NCBI GenBank assembly: GCA_011526105.1
Contig: WYAZ01000118.1
Coordinates: 1 to 34,407, forward strand
Direction: 5' to 3'
DNA from: Deltaproteobacteria bacterium
GTDB lineage: Bacteria; Myxococcota; Kuafuiibacteriia; Kuafuiibacteriales; Kuafuiibacteriaceae
Length of the DNA stretch: 34,407 nt
Part shown: piece by piece, positions 1 to 8,289 of the stretch
Layout of the letters: each line of letters begins with the position of its first letter
How positions within the stretch are numbered: the stretch's first letter is position 1
The notes under the pieces: generated by a model
Databases searched by the model: none
Told to the model about the DNA's origin: nothing
What the model saw: only the letters and a program-made list of their open reading frames with translations
Program-made: the position numbers and the translations under genes

Positions 1-1
1 C

Positions 2-58
2 CGGGTCCACGAGCTCTTGCCGCAGAACTGGTCGAGAATAATCAGCGCTGAGACGTAG
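2..58 (+). CDS. C-terminal end of an IS66-type transposase (partial)
   Basis: The frame opening at base 2 reads RVHELLPQNW and stops at TAG 56-58. IS66-family transposases commonly end in a similar motif (RIDELLPWNW-like), so this is read as the tail of such a transposase lying left of the window. Only 18 residues are visible and no terminal inverted repeat was recognised downstream, so the element's right end is not placed. Frame 1 is also open to a TGA at 49-51 but resembles nothing known. Confidence 0.45.
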   Translation, partial: RVHELLPQNWSRIISAET

Positions 59-200
59 CTGGGGCCGCCCAAAAAGGACGCCCAGGACCTAGATCAAACC
101 CGGGCCATCGAAGCTCGGACGGATACGCCCTTCCTCACCTACCTCCGGGAAAGGAGATGCGGCGCCCTACGAGCTCTAGGGCAAGAAGGCGAGGCGGGGC

Positions 201-929
201 TTGCCGAAAACCCCAGTTCGAGCGACTGAGAGCGCGAGGACTGACAACCCGTATCAGACCACCGAAGCTAGGCCCTACGGCGGCGTCGCGCCGGCCGGCG
301 AGTTCGACATCGGCACGGCGATCCGCGATGGACTGCGTCTGGCCAAGGACAACTTCGGCCTGTGGCTTGGCGGCACCTTCGTGTTCGGCATCGTGGGGAT
401 GATCGCCGCCGTGACCGTCATCGGCTTCTTCGTCGCCCTCCCCGTCTTGTTTTGGGGCTACATCCGATTCTGCCTCAACATCTTCGACGGCAAGGCGGCG
501 ATCGGAGACATCTTCTCCGGCTTCTCGCGCTTCGGTGCGGTCCTCGGTCCCATGCTCGTTCTGTTCATCCTCTACTCGCTGCTCGGTGTGCTCAGCCAGT
601 CGGTCCAGATCGCCGGTGATGTTCTCGGCTCCTCCCTCCTGAGCGGCCTCGGCGGGCTCGTCAACCTCGTGTTCACGTTCGCGGTGCTCGTTCGGCTCTA
701 CTTCGGAGGCTACTACCTCGTGGACAAGGACATCTCCGCGTTCGAGTCGATGGAGGCTTCATGGTCGGCCACCGGCAGTATCAAGGTCCGGATGATCGGT
801 TTTTCGGCGCTCTCGGGCCTCGTCGCAATGTCCGGGATCTTGCTGCTGGGCATCGGCGTGCTCTTCACGAGCGGCGTCGCCACCATGGCGTGGACATCGG
901 CCTACCGGCAGATGAACCCGCAGTCGTGA
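201..929 (+). CDS. Multi-pass membrane protein, DUF975/YciC-like
   Basis: This 242-residue protein has a polar N-terminus of about 45 residues, then hydrophobic segments around residues 52-90, 113-135, 145-170 and 200-232. The C-terminal third (a 'VDKDISAFESMEASW' stretch, a long hydrophobic helix, then 'AYRQM' near the end) follows the pattern of bacterial DUF975/YciC-type membrane proteins: a 'D-x-x-x-x-A-x-x-x-SW' motif, a Gly-rich helix and a terminal YRQ. That family has no settled function. The start is TTG 201, preceded by a purine-rich AAGGCGAGG. It has no visible operon partner; the efflux operon begins 423 bp downstream. Confidence 0.75.
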   Translation: MPKTPVRATESARTDNPYQTTEARPYGGVAPAGEFDIGTAIRDGLRLAKDNFGLWLGGTFVFGIVGMIAAVTVIGFFVALPVLFWGYIRFCLNIFDGKAAIGDIFSGFSRFGAVLGPMLVLFILYSLLGVLSQSVQIAGDVLGSSLLSGLGGLVNLVFTFAVLVRLYFGGYYLVDKDISAFESMEASWSATGSIKVRMIGFSALSGLVAMSGILLLGIGVLFTSGVATMAWTSAYRQMNPQS

Positions 930-1352
930 CCGGTCGCTGACGGCTCGGGCTCCGCCTAGGACTTGCGCGTTTCGATTTGGCTTCGAATGGCCGAGCAAGG
1001 ACACGGAGCTTTTCCTTCTAAAGGGGTCGTTCGCCGAGGAAGCGGAGTTGCTGCAAGTCGACCGGGAGGCCAATCGCTTCAGAAGGTGCTTCGCGAGCTG
1101 AGCGCAACACATGTCGCAACCGAGTGTGCACTTGTCCCTCCGCATCTCCACTCAAACGTGCCGACGAGCTCGAGGCGAAGAGCGCGGATATTCAGGTGGA
1201 ACCTCGGAGCGTCAACGCAGACGCAATCGTATCCCCCGATCGATGCGCAAGCTTGGCGTCGAAGGCATGTGCAGCGCACAGGGTCCACCAACCTCCTTCC
1301 CTTGTGCGTCATGACTCCTGACAAGGGTGTGGGGCTGATCTAGGGTCGCGCG
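930..1352. other. Intergenic gap upstream of the efflux operon
   Basis: These 423 bp hold no convincing gene. A 126-codon frame (963-1343) and frames on the opposite strand lack signal peptide, domain or ribosome-site support and have compositions typical of shadow frames. The only recognised element is the promoter directly before the adaptor gene. Confidence 0.6.
1318..1346 (+). promoter_or_regulatory. Putative sigma-70-type promoter of the efflux operon, leaderless
   Basis: CTGACA (1318-1323), a 17-bp spacer, then TAGGGT (1341-1346). The -10 hexamer ends 6 nt before ATG 1353, so transcription would begin at or next to the A of the start codon. No Shine-Dalgarno sequence lies between. The -10 is only a TAnnnT match. 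Confidence 0.4.
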
Positions 1353-2594
1353 ATGAGCGCCTCACCCGACGAAGTGTTGGCGGTCATCGCCCTGGGCAAA
1401 CGGCGTGGTTGGCGCAAGTGGTTTGGTCCGGGCGCGGTGGTGCTCCTGCTCGCGGTCGGGGGCGGCGTGGTGTTCTGGCGGGTTCAGGCTCAGCCCAAGA
1501 GCCCCTTTGAGTACATCACCATGCCGGCCAAGCGGGGTGACCTCCGGGCGATCGTCACCGCCACCGGGAACCTGAAGGGTCTGGACACCGTCGAGGTCGG
1601 CGCGGAGACCAACGGCAAGGTCAAGGCGGTTCACGTCGACTTCAACGACTCGGTCAAGACGGGTCAGCTCCTCTGTGAGATCGATCCGCTACAGCTGACC
1701 GCAGCTCGGGATCAAGCCAAGGCCCAGCTCCAAGCCGCCGAGGCCGACCTCCGAAACCGCAAGGCGACGGCGGCCGAGGCTACGCTGACCGCCGAGCGCA
1801 GCAAGTCGATGATCGAGCGAGGCCTGATCTCCCAGGCACAACTCGAGTCGGATCTGGCGGCGGCCGAACGAGCGGCCGCGGCGGTGCAATCGGGCGTAGC
1901 TCAGATCGTGGTGGCCCGAGCTTCCTTGAACAACGCCCAAACCGCCTTGGAAAAGACCTGGATCCGCTCGCCCATGGACGGCGTCGTGCTGTCCCGCTCG
2001 GTCGAGGTGGGACAGACCGTGATCTCGGCGATGCAGACCCCGGTCCTCTTCGTGATCGCCCGAGACCTGCGCCGGATGGAGCTCACCGTCGCCGTCGACG
2101 AGGCCGACATCGGCCAGGTCAAAGAAGGTCAGACCGCGACCTTCTCGGTCGACGCCTTCTCCGGTCGGGACTTCTCGGCCACGCTGCGATTGATTCAGAA
2201 CATCGCGACGACCACCGACAACGTGGTCACCTACGAGGCTCGGCTGACTGTCGACAACGAGGACTTGGCCTTGCGCCCCGGGATGACGGCCACGGTTAAT
2301 ATCCTCACCGCCGAGCGCCAAGACGCCCTCTTGATTCCCAACGCTGCGCTCCGCTTCAAGCCTGCGAGCACTGCTGGATCCCGGGGTGGCTTCCCGTTCT
2401 TCGGGCCGCCTCCGGCCCGACCCGCCGAGGCGCCAGCGCCCAAGGGCCCGGTGGTCTGGATCGTCGAGGCCGACACGCCCCGGGCGGTCCCGGTCGTCTT
2501 GGGGCTGAGCGATGGCAACTACACCGAGGTCACCAAAGGCGAGATCGAGCCCGGGCAAGCTTTGATCACCGACATGATCTCGCGAAAGCAATGA
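1353..2594 (+). CDS. macA: Periplasmic adaptor of a MacAB-type efflux pump
   Basis: This 413-residue membrane-fusion (HlyD/MacA family) protein bridges an inner-membrane MacB transporter and a TolC channel. A cytoplasmic N-terminus is followed by one membrane anchor (about residues 24-44). Next come the first half of a lipoyl domain (around 65-110), an alpha-helical hairpin rich in Ala/Gln/Glu (about 110-190), the second lipoyl half ('WIRSPMDGVVLSR'), a beta-barrel domain and a membrane-proximal domain. A Gly/Pro-rich insertion near residues 343-365 (FPFFGPPPARPAEAPAP) is longer than usual. It is first in a four-gene operon, with the ATPase gene starting one base after its stop. The pump substrate (macrolide, lipopeptide, siderophore or lipid) cannot be told from sequence. 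Confidence 0.9.
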   Translation: MSASPDEVLAVIALGKRRGWRKWFGPGAVVLLLAVGGGVVFWRVQAQPKSPFEYITMPAKRGDLRAIVTATGNLKGLDTVEVGAETNGKVKAVHVDFNDSVKTGQLLCEIDPLQLTAARDQAKAQLQAAEADLRNRKATAAEATLTAERSKSMIERGLISQAQLESDLAAAERAAAAVQSGVAQIVVARASLNNAQTALEKTWIRSPMDGVVLSRSVEVGQTVISAMQTPVLFVIARDLRRMELTVAVDEADIGQVKEGQTATFSVDAFSGRDFSATLRLIQNIATTTDNVVTYEARLTVDNEDLALRPGMTATVNILTAERQDALLIPNAALRFKPASTAGSRGGFPFFGPPPARPAEAPAPKGPVVWIVEADTPRAVPVVLGLSDGNYTEVTKGEIEPGQALITDMISRKQ

Positions 2595-2595
2595 C

Positions 2596-3312
2596 GTGGC
2601 CGAGCCCGACGCCAGCCAAGTGCCTTGGTTCGAGCTCCGAGGCATCACCAAGATCTACGGCGAGGGCGCGTCCGAGGTTCGTGCCCTCAACGGCGTCGAC
2701 CTGCGCATCGAACGGGGTGAGTTTGTGGCGGTGATGGGCGCCAGCGGTTCTGGCAAGTCGACCTGCATGAACATCATCGGCTGCTTGGACACGCCGACAG
2801 ACGGTGAATATCTGTTCCACGGCGTCGACGTGGGTGGGCTCGACCGAGACCAGAGAGCCATGATTCGGCGGCACTTCATCGGTTTCGTCTTCCAGGGCTT
2901 CAATCTATTGCCGCGGACGACCGCGCTCGAGAACGTGGAGCTGCCCCTGGTCTATCGCCGGGTCGAGACGAGCGAACGTCGACTCAAGGCCCGGGCAGCT
3001 CTAGCGACCGTCGGGCTCGAGGGCCGGGAGCGCCACGCGCCGAGCGAGCTCTCGGGGGGCCAACAGCAGCGGGTGGCAATCGCACGTGCCTTGGTCTCGG
3101 AGCCGACGCTGCTCTTGGCCGACGAGCCCACCGGCAACCTGGACTCGGCGCGGACCTACGAGATCATGGATCTCTTGGTGAAGCTCAACCAAGAGAGGGA
3201 CCTGACGATCGTGATGATCACGCACGAGCCCGATCTCGCCGACTTCGCGTCACGCAAGATCGTCTTTCGGGATGGCAAGATCATCGAAGACCTGCCCAAA
3301 GGAGGCACCTGA
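2596..3312 (+). CDS. ABC transporter ATPase, MacB/LolD type
   Basis: This 238-residue ATP-binding subunit drives the neighbouring FtsX-fold permease. Walker A is GASGSGKST (residues 48-56), the Q-loop is VFQGFN (Q100), the signature LSGGQQQR begins at 152, Walker B is LLLADEPTG (172-180) and the switch histidine is H210. All key residues are intact. Its length matches stand-alone LolD/MacB-type ATPases, so this pump has ATPase and permease on separate chains, unlike the fused E. coli MacB. The start is GTG 2596, one base after the adaptor stop. The stop overlaps the permease start (TGATG), which implies translational coupling. Confidence 0.93.
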   Translation: MAEPDASQVPWFELRGITKIYGEGASEVRALNGVDLRIERGEFVAVMGASGSGKSTCMNIIGCLDTPTDGEYLFHGVDVGGLDRDQRAMIRRHFIGFVFQGFNLLPRTTALENVELPLVYRRVETSERRLKARAALATVGLEGRERHAPSELSGGQQQRVAIARALVSEPTLLLADEPTGNLDSARTYEIMDLLVKLNQERDLTIVMITHEPDLADFASRKIVFRDGKIIEDLPKGGT

Positions 3313-4511
3313 TGTTGCTGGGTACGGTTGCCATGGCGCTGCGGGAGATCCGCAGGAACGCCATGCGGTCGATTTTGACGATGCTGGGTGTGGTGATTGG
3401 GGTCGGCGCGGTGGTGGCCTTGGTGACGGTCGGCGACGGCGCCACCGCCAACATCTCTGCCAGCATCTCTGCTTTGGGCAACAACCTCTTGATGGTCATG
3501 CCCGGCGCTGATCGCCGAGGTGGGGGCGCCGTCGGAGATCCGATGACGCTCGAGGACGCGGTGGCCATCCGGCAGATCGCTGGTTTGAGCGCGGTCGCGC
3601 CGGTTGCCAGCAAGCAGATGTTGGCGGTTTTGGGGAACCGCAATTGGCGCACCTCCGTCACCGGCATCACCAACGACTACTTGGTGGCCCGGGGCCATGT
3701 GGTGGAGAAGGGTCGCGAGCTGACGCCCGGAGAAGTCGCCTCGGGTCGAGCGGTCTGCCTGGTCGGCATCACGGTGGTTCGGGAGCTCTTTGGTTCGGGT
3801 GATCCGCTGGGCGCGGCGGTGCGCCTCGGCCGAGTGTCTTGCACGATCGTCGGCGTATTGGCCTCCAAGGGCGCGAGCATGGGCGGGAACGACAACGACG
3901 ACACGGTGTTGCTCCCGATCAAGGCCTTTCACCGCCGCATCGCCGGCAACACCGACGTGGCGATGATCTTCGTCTCCGTCGGTGAGGGCCGCTCGACCAG
4001 CAGCATCAAGAGCCAGATTGAGAGCTTGATGCGAGAGCGTCGCCGTATCGCCGCCGGGGGCGCCGACGACTTCAACGTCCGCGACATGCAGGAGATCATC
4101 GAGACGGTCTCGAGCACCACCAATATGATGACCGCGCTGTTGGGAGCGGTGGCGGCGGTCAGCTTGTTGGTCGGCGGGATCGGGATCATGAACATCATGT
4201 TGGTTTCGGTGACCGAGCGAACCCGAGAGATCGGGATTCGACTGGCCGTCGGCGCCTTGGGCCGAGATGTCCTGCTTCAGTTCCTAATCGAAGCGATCAC
4301 GCTCTCGCTGCTCGGCGGAACCTTTGGCGTGCTCTTGGGGCTCGGGGGTGCCTTTGCCATCACGCGGGCACTGAAGATGCCGTTTTTGGTCTCGCCCAAC
4401 ATGGTGGTGCTCGCCTTCGCTTTCTCCGCTTTCGTGGGTGTGCTCTTCGGCTATCTGCCCGCGCGAAAAGCAGCCCATTTGGATCCGATCGAGGCGCTCC
4501 GTCATGAGTGA
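3312..4511 (+). CDS. MacB-type ABC permease (FtsX fold)
   Basis: This 399-residue mechanotransducing permease has a first membrane helix at about 18-40, a large periplasmic MacB core domain (roughly 45-270), then three C-terminal helices (about 275-300, 325-350, 360-385). The sequence 'IMNIMLVSVTERTREIGIR' between periplasmic domain and helices is a hallmark of FtsX/MacB permeases; its cytoplasmic loop contacts the ATPase. ATG 3312 is preceded by a near-perfect Shine-Dalgarno AAAGGAGG (3298-3305), the strongest ribosome site in the operon. It should transmit ATPase strokes to the adaptor and outer-membrane channel encoded on either side. Confidence 0.92.
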   Translation: MLLGTVAMALREIRRNAMRSILTMLGVVIGVGAVVALVTVGDGATANISASISALGNNLLMVMPGADRRGGGAVGDPMTLEDAVAIRQIAGLSAVAPVASKQMLAVLGNRNWRTSVTGITNDYLVARGHVVEKGRELTPGEVASGRAVCLVGITVVRELFGSGDPLGAAVRLGRVSCTIVGVLASKGASMGGNDNDDTVLLPIKAFHRRIAGNTDVAMIFVSVGEGRSTSSIKSQIESLMRERRRIAAGGADDFNVRDMQEIIETVSSTTNMMTALLGAVAAVSLLVGGIGIMNIMLVSVTERTREIGIRLAVGALGRDVLLQFLIEAITLSLLGGTFGVLLGLGGAFAITRALKMPFLVSPNMVVLAFAFSAFVGVLFGYLPARKAAHLDPIEALRHE

Positions 4512-5961
4512 GCTTTGGCTATACCTCACGCTGCTCTGCGCCCCGGACACCACCGTGAGCGCCCGCTCGGTGGTGGAGGAAGCCATGGCCCAGAACCCAT
4601 CGGTAGCGGCGGCGGTCCTGGACTACCGCAGATCGCAACAGGACGTGGGGGCCGAGGAGCTGCGCTACCTCCCCTCGCTCATCCTCTCCTTGGGCGCGAC
4701 CCACACCGAGTCGCCCAGCCTGCGGGCGACCGGGGGCGTAGCGGTGCCGCTGCAAGACAACTACCAGCTGGCTTCGGAGCTGAGGCACACCTTCTCTTTT
4801 GGCACCGCCTTGGCGCTCCGGCTCGAGGGCAGCCGGGTCTCGAGCGAGGCGCAGTTCGGCGCCGGCGGGGACCAGTTGGTGATCCTGGGACCTGGCTACG
4901 GCCTCGCCAGCAGGCTCAGCCTGACGCAACCCATCTTGCGTGGCTTCGGCGATCAGGTCGGTGAGGCGACCCTCAGGCAAGCTCGGCTCAACCGGACTGC
5001 AGCCCAGCACGCCCGAGACTTGGCGGCCAGCCAAGTGCTCCGCGACGTCAGCGTCGCCTACTGGGAGCTTTGGTACAGCGAGCGGGCTCACCAGATCGAT
5101 GAAGAGGCCTTCAGCTTGGCTGTGCGCCAGCGGGACGAAGCCCTGGCCCGGATCGAGATCGGCGCCCTGGCCAAGGTGGAGGCCTACGCCTTTCGGACTC
5201 GAGTCGCCGAGCTCGAGCAGCAGCTGGCCGTCTCTGAAGCGACGGTGCTGGGTCAGTCCCTCGAGCTCGAGCGCCTGCTCGGTCGGAGCGGTGACAGCGG
5301 CGTACTGCACGCGCAGGACTCCGAGGTTCCGGTCCAAGCCGCCCGGAGCCCGAGCGCCGAAGCGGAGGCTGCGGTCCAAGCTTCGGCGGAGCTCGCCCAG
5401 CTGCAGGCCAGGCTGCAGGTGGCGCTCGACCAGGCGATGGTCGCCGGTGAGACCGAGCGTCCGCGCCTCGATGTCGACGCTTACCTGCAGGCCCAAGGCC
5501 TCGGGAATCAGGAGGTCCTGCCGGCCTTCGAGCAGTTCGGTCGATTCGACGCCCTCAGCGCCCACGTCGGGCTCACTTTGGAGTTGCCCCTGACCGGCGC
5601 CCGCTACCGAGCCGAGCAACAAAGCGCCGCCCTGGCCGCTGCGGGCACCCGGGCCCGGCTTCAATCAACGGAGCAGCAGCTGCGGTCGAGCGCCACCGCC
5701 GAGGTGGTTCGGCTCGAGCAAGCGCGACGTCGAATCGAGCTGGCCACACGTACGGTGCAGATCGCGACTGAGAGTGTGAAGGCGCAGGAGGAGCGTTATC
5801 AGCGCGGCGACGCGATCTTGCTTCAGGTCTATGAAGCGCAAGACACCTTGCGCCGGGCCCAGCTCAGCCTGGAACGCAGTCGGGTCGACGCGGTGCAAGC
5901 GGCCTTACGCCTGGACCACCTCAAGGGCTCGCTCCTCGGGCAGTCGACTTGGGCGCCCTGA
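4504..5961 (+). CDS. TolC-like outer-membrane efflux channel
   Basis: This 485-residue outer-membrane efflux protein (OEP family) completes the pump. It begins with a short hydrophobic segment (LWLYLTLLCAP) followed by 'VVEEAMAQNPSV', the usual opening of the first OEP repeat. Two repeats of long amphipathic helices alternate with strand regions (for example 'LRQARLNRTAAQ' and 'QEERYQRGDAILLQVYEAQDTL'), the latter being the conserved 'RY..G....l.vl.aq..l' of the second repeat. ATG 4504 overlaps the permease stop by 8 bp. A GTG 66 bp upstream (4438) is in frame but would add a charged stretch before the hydrophobic segment and lies deep inside the permease gene. The next gene is convergent. 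Confidence 0.88.
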   Translation: MSELWLYLTLLCAPDTTVSARSVVEEAMAQNPSVAAAVLDYRRSQQDVGAEELRYLPSLILSLGATHTESPSLRATGGVAVPLQDNYQLASELRHTFSFGTALALRLEGSRVSSEAQFGAGGDQLVILGPGYGLASRLSLTQPILRGFGDQVGEATLRQARLNRTAAQHARDLAASQVLRDVSVAYWELWYSERAHQIDEEAFSLAVRQRDEALARIEIGALAKVEAYAFRTRVAELEQQLAVSEATVLGQSLELERLLGRSGDSGVLHAQDSEVPVQAARSPSAEAEAAVQASAELAQLQARLQVALDQAMVAGETERPRLDVDAYLQAQGLGNQEVLPAFEQFGRFDALSAHVGLTLELPLTGARYRAEQQSAALAAAGTRARLQSTEQQLRSSATAEVVRLEQARRRIELATRTVQIATESVKAQEERYQRGDAILLQVYEAQDTLRRAQLSLERSRVDAVQAALRLDHLKGSLLGQSTWAP

Positions 5962-6118
5962 GCGGCGTCTGCGAGATTTGGCCCCGTGAGAAGGATGGGT
6001 TGGGGCCTCCCGATAGGATGTCTGAGCTTTCTCGCAGGGGCTCGTGGTGAGTTTCCGGAGCTCCAAAGCGGTGGACAGCTGCCAGCCGGCGAGTCGCTCC
6101 CGCCTCGGAAGAAAACCT

Positions 6119-7003
6119 TCAAGGTGAGCCCGCCGCGTCGATGGCGTCCGCCAAGCTTCGAAGCGCCTCCCCGATCCGCGGCCCCACGCGCAACAGTGAG
6201 GTGCTGGTGAGCGGAACGACACGTCCATGCCGCACGGCGTCGAGCACGCGGTACCGGGTCCAGAAGCTCGCATCGGCCCCGTGCTCGCTCGACGCATCCA
6301 AGATGATCTCGGGTGCATCCATCGCCAACTGCTCCATCGAATACACGGGATAACTTCGCTCGATCTTCACCACGTTCGATGCCCCCGCGAGATCGAGGAG
6401 CTGATGCGCGAGGCTCCCTGGTCCGGCGAGCACGAGCGGCGCCTGTCCGTAGGCGAGCGCGACGCGCGGCCTGGTGGCTTTAGGCCGGCGATCGCGAATC
6501 GCGATCAGCTCTCGTTCGAGCGAGTCGAGCATCTTGTGTCCCCGCGCGCGCGTCTCGAGGTCGAACACGGCGGCGAGGCGATGGGTGGACCACCACAGAT
6601 CTTGGAGCGCGTTGCCCGGGAGAACGAGGACCGGCACCCCGAGATCGACGAGGCGCTGAAGACGCGGGCGGATCTCTCGATTCGGGGCAGCGAGCACCAG
6701 GTTGGGACGCAGCGCGAGCACCGCCTCGACGCTGGGATCGAGAAAGCCACCCACCTTGGGTAGCGCCCGCGCCTCGGGCGGCTCGTCGTCATATCGAGTG
6801 ACCCCGACCACGCGAGCCCCTTGCCCCAGCGCAAAAACCAACTCCGTCGCGCTCGGAGCCAGGCTCACGATCCGAGCGGGTGCATCCTTGCCCAACTTGG
6901 CGACCGGCCCCTCGAGGAGCTGCGGTGACACGCTGGGCGGGAGCTTCCAAGGTTCTTCCGGCCCCGCAGCCAGAAGACAAGCGCTGAGCAGAACCACCAG
7001 CAT
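6119..7003 (-). CDS. btuF: BtuF-like cobalamin-binding ABC substrate-binding protein
   Basis: This 294-residue protein is of the BtuF/FhuD-type periplasmic binding fold. It shows the family opening 'RIVSLAPSATELVFALG', then 'VVGVTRYDDEP', 'KVGGFLDPSVEAVLALRPNLVLA', a central helix and a C-terminal lobe with 'EIILDAS'. Cobalamin as ligand is inferred from context: it is the last gene of a riboswitch-controlled operon that starts with a BtuB-like receptor. The N-terminus is short (LVVLLSACLLAAG); Cys9 could be a lipidation site (LSAC), but there is no basic n-region, so secretion by ordinary cleavage is also possible. Its ATG shares bases with the preceding stop (ATGA). The BtuC permease and BtuD ATPase it would need are not in the window. 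Confidence 0.85.
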   Translation of the reverse strand: MLVVLLSACLLAAGPEEPWKLPPSVSPQLLEGPVAKLGKDAPARIVSLAPSATELVFALGQGARVVGVTRYDDEPPEARALPKVGGFLDPSVEAVLALRPNLVLAAPNREIRPRLQRLVDLGVPVLVLPGNALQDLWWSTHRLAAVFDLETRARGHKMLDSLERELIAIRDRRPKATRPRVALAYGQAPLVLAGPGSLAHQLLDLAGASNVVKIERSYPVYSMEQLAMDAPEIILDASSEHGADASFWTRYRVLDAVRHGRVVPLTSTSLLRVGPRIGEALRSLADAIDAAGSP

Positions 7004-8289
7004 CAGCGCGAGCCCACCTCGAACTGGAGCGCGCCCGCTTCGGTGCCGAGCAGGAATCGCCGTGTGCCCGGAACGCGCCGAGGGTCTGCCGGCACGTAAT
7101 AGCCCGTCTGGTAGAGGCCGCCGAGCGGGTGTGCAGCGTGCAAGCGCGCGCGCGCGCCGACGTCGAAGACATCGAGTGTCCCCTCGAGGAAGAAGGGAGC
7201 GTTCACGACCAACGCGAGGTCCTCGAAGAGCGCGATGCCCGTCGGGTTGTCGTCCGAGGTGGAGAGCCGATGCAGGGGCTGATCGTATCGCAGGCTAGCG
7301 TCGGTATCACGCACCAAGAAGGGACGCCGCGTAGCGATCTCGTAGATGGAAAGGTGTCCACCGAGCTCGCCAAAGCTCGGCACAAACTGCTTCTCCGCGG
7401 TCACCACGTAGACCCGGTCTTCGGCGACGACGAATCCACCTACGAAACCCTGCGCGATGGTGCTCGAGTCCGCGGTGGGTACGAGCACCCGACCGAGCTC
7501 GAGGCCGCGGGCCGGGTCGAATGCGAGCACACCACCGGCGAGCGCGGGCGCGGAGTTCCCGAGAACGGTGAAGGCCACGAAGCCCACCTCACCATCGTCC
7601 GAGAACTGAAGCCGACCTGCGACGAGGAGCTCATCGCTGCCATCGCCATCGAGATCCTCGACGGGAAGGGTGAAGCGACGCGCGCGATCCTCCTGAAGCG
7701 GGCCGACCCCGTCGAAGCCCGCTAGGCCATAGGCACGCACGATGGAGCCCTGCCCAAACGGCGCGTCCGCTACGTAGAGCATCGACGCCCGAACGAGCAT
7801 GTCGGCCGAGAATCCTCCCTCGAGCGGCTCCGCGAGCACGGACGCACTCAGCACGCGCCCCGGCGGGGCGAGGTCGATCGCGCCGACCTGTGGTTCCCCG
7901 GTGGGAAGAAAGAACGCGAAGTCATCCCCCGCTTCCGAGTAGACCGCGATGGCGCCCGATGCGTTGCCGCCAAACTGCGTGGAGGTGAGCACCATCGGGA
8001 GGTACGCGGAGTCTGCGCGACCGTCCGCGAGCCCGAACACGGAAATGGTGGTGGAGCTGCTCGCGACGAAGCGCGTCGCGCCAAAGAAGCTCGGGGCTCC
8101 GCTCGACCGCGCAAAGGGCTCTTCGCCGGTGTTCGAGACCGTCACGGACGGAAGACTCGCATCTGGGTCGGCGCCAGCGTCCGCGCCGCGATCGATGCCG
8201 AGGTCGCGAGACGGCTCCTCCGTGGTGTCGCAGGCGACACCGAGCCCGATGGCGAGCGTGAGGGACAAAGCGCGAAGGAACGGTTTCAT
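7003..8289 (-). CDS. Lipoprotein with beta-propeller/FG-GAP-like repeats, cobalamin operon
   Basis: This 428-residue protein starts with a lipoprotein signal (FLRALSLTLAIGLGVAC, Cys20) and an Asp/Ala-rich tether containing 'RGADAGADPDAS'. The body is almost all beta, with repeated blade-like units such as 'GGHLSIYEIATRRPF', 'GTLDVFDVGARARL' and 'GGVLAFDPARGLELG'. A calcium-loop-like DLDGDGSDEL (212-221) is typical of FG-GAP propeller blades. I infer a surface or periplasmic beta-propeller that helps capture cobalamin; no direct family name is claimed. ATG 8289 overlaps the previous stop (ATGA). The longer frame reaching 8553 is rejected because it would bury the signal peptide. Asp at +2 after the lipid Cys differs from its two sister lipoproteins, which have Gly. 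Confidence 0.82.
   Translation of the reverse strand: MKPFLRALSLTLAIGLGVACDTTEEPSRDLGIDRGADAGADPDASLPSVTVSNTGEEPFARSSGAPSFFGATRFVASSSTTISVFGLADGRADSAYLPMVLTSTQFGGNASGAIAVYSEAGDDFAFFLPTGEPQVGAIDLAPPGRVLSASVLAEPLEGGFSADMLVRASMLYVADAPFGQGSIVRAYGLAGFDGVGPLQEDRARRFTLPVEDLDGDGSDELLVAGRLQFSDDGEVGFVAFTVLGNSAPALAGGVLAFDPARGLELGRVLVPTADSSTIAQGFVGGFVVAEDRVYVVTAEKQFVPSFGELGGHLSIYEIATRRPFLVRDTDASLRYDQPLHRLSTSDDNPTGIALFEDLALVVNAPFFLEGTLDVFDVGARARLHAAHPLGGLYQTGYYVPADPRRVPGTRRFLLGTEAGALQFEVGSR

Noticed and set aside
963-1343. 126-codon frame in the gap before the efflux operon
   Set aside because: Low-complexity, Arg/Ser-rich shadow composition, no ribosome site, no recognisable domain.
4438-4503. GTG start 66 bp upstream for the TolC-like gene
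   Set aside because: It would place 22 polar residues before the hydrophobic export segment and lies deep in the permease gene; ATG 4504 gives the usual coupled overlap.
5986-6210. 74-codon plus-strand frame with a hydrophobic start between the convergent TolC-like and btuF genes
   Set aside because: It runs into the 3' part of btuF on the opposite strand, becomes Arg/Pro-rich shadow sequence, and has no ribosome site.
6490-6506. GATCGCGA-A-TCGCGATC palindrome in btuF
   Set aside because: Eight-base arms are expected about once by chance in a window of this size and composition.
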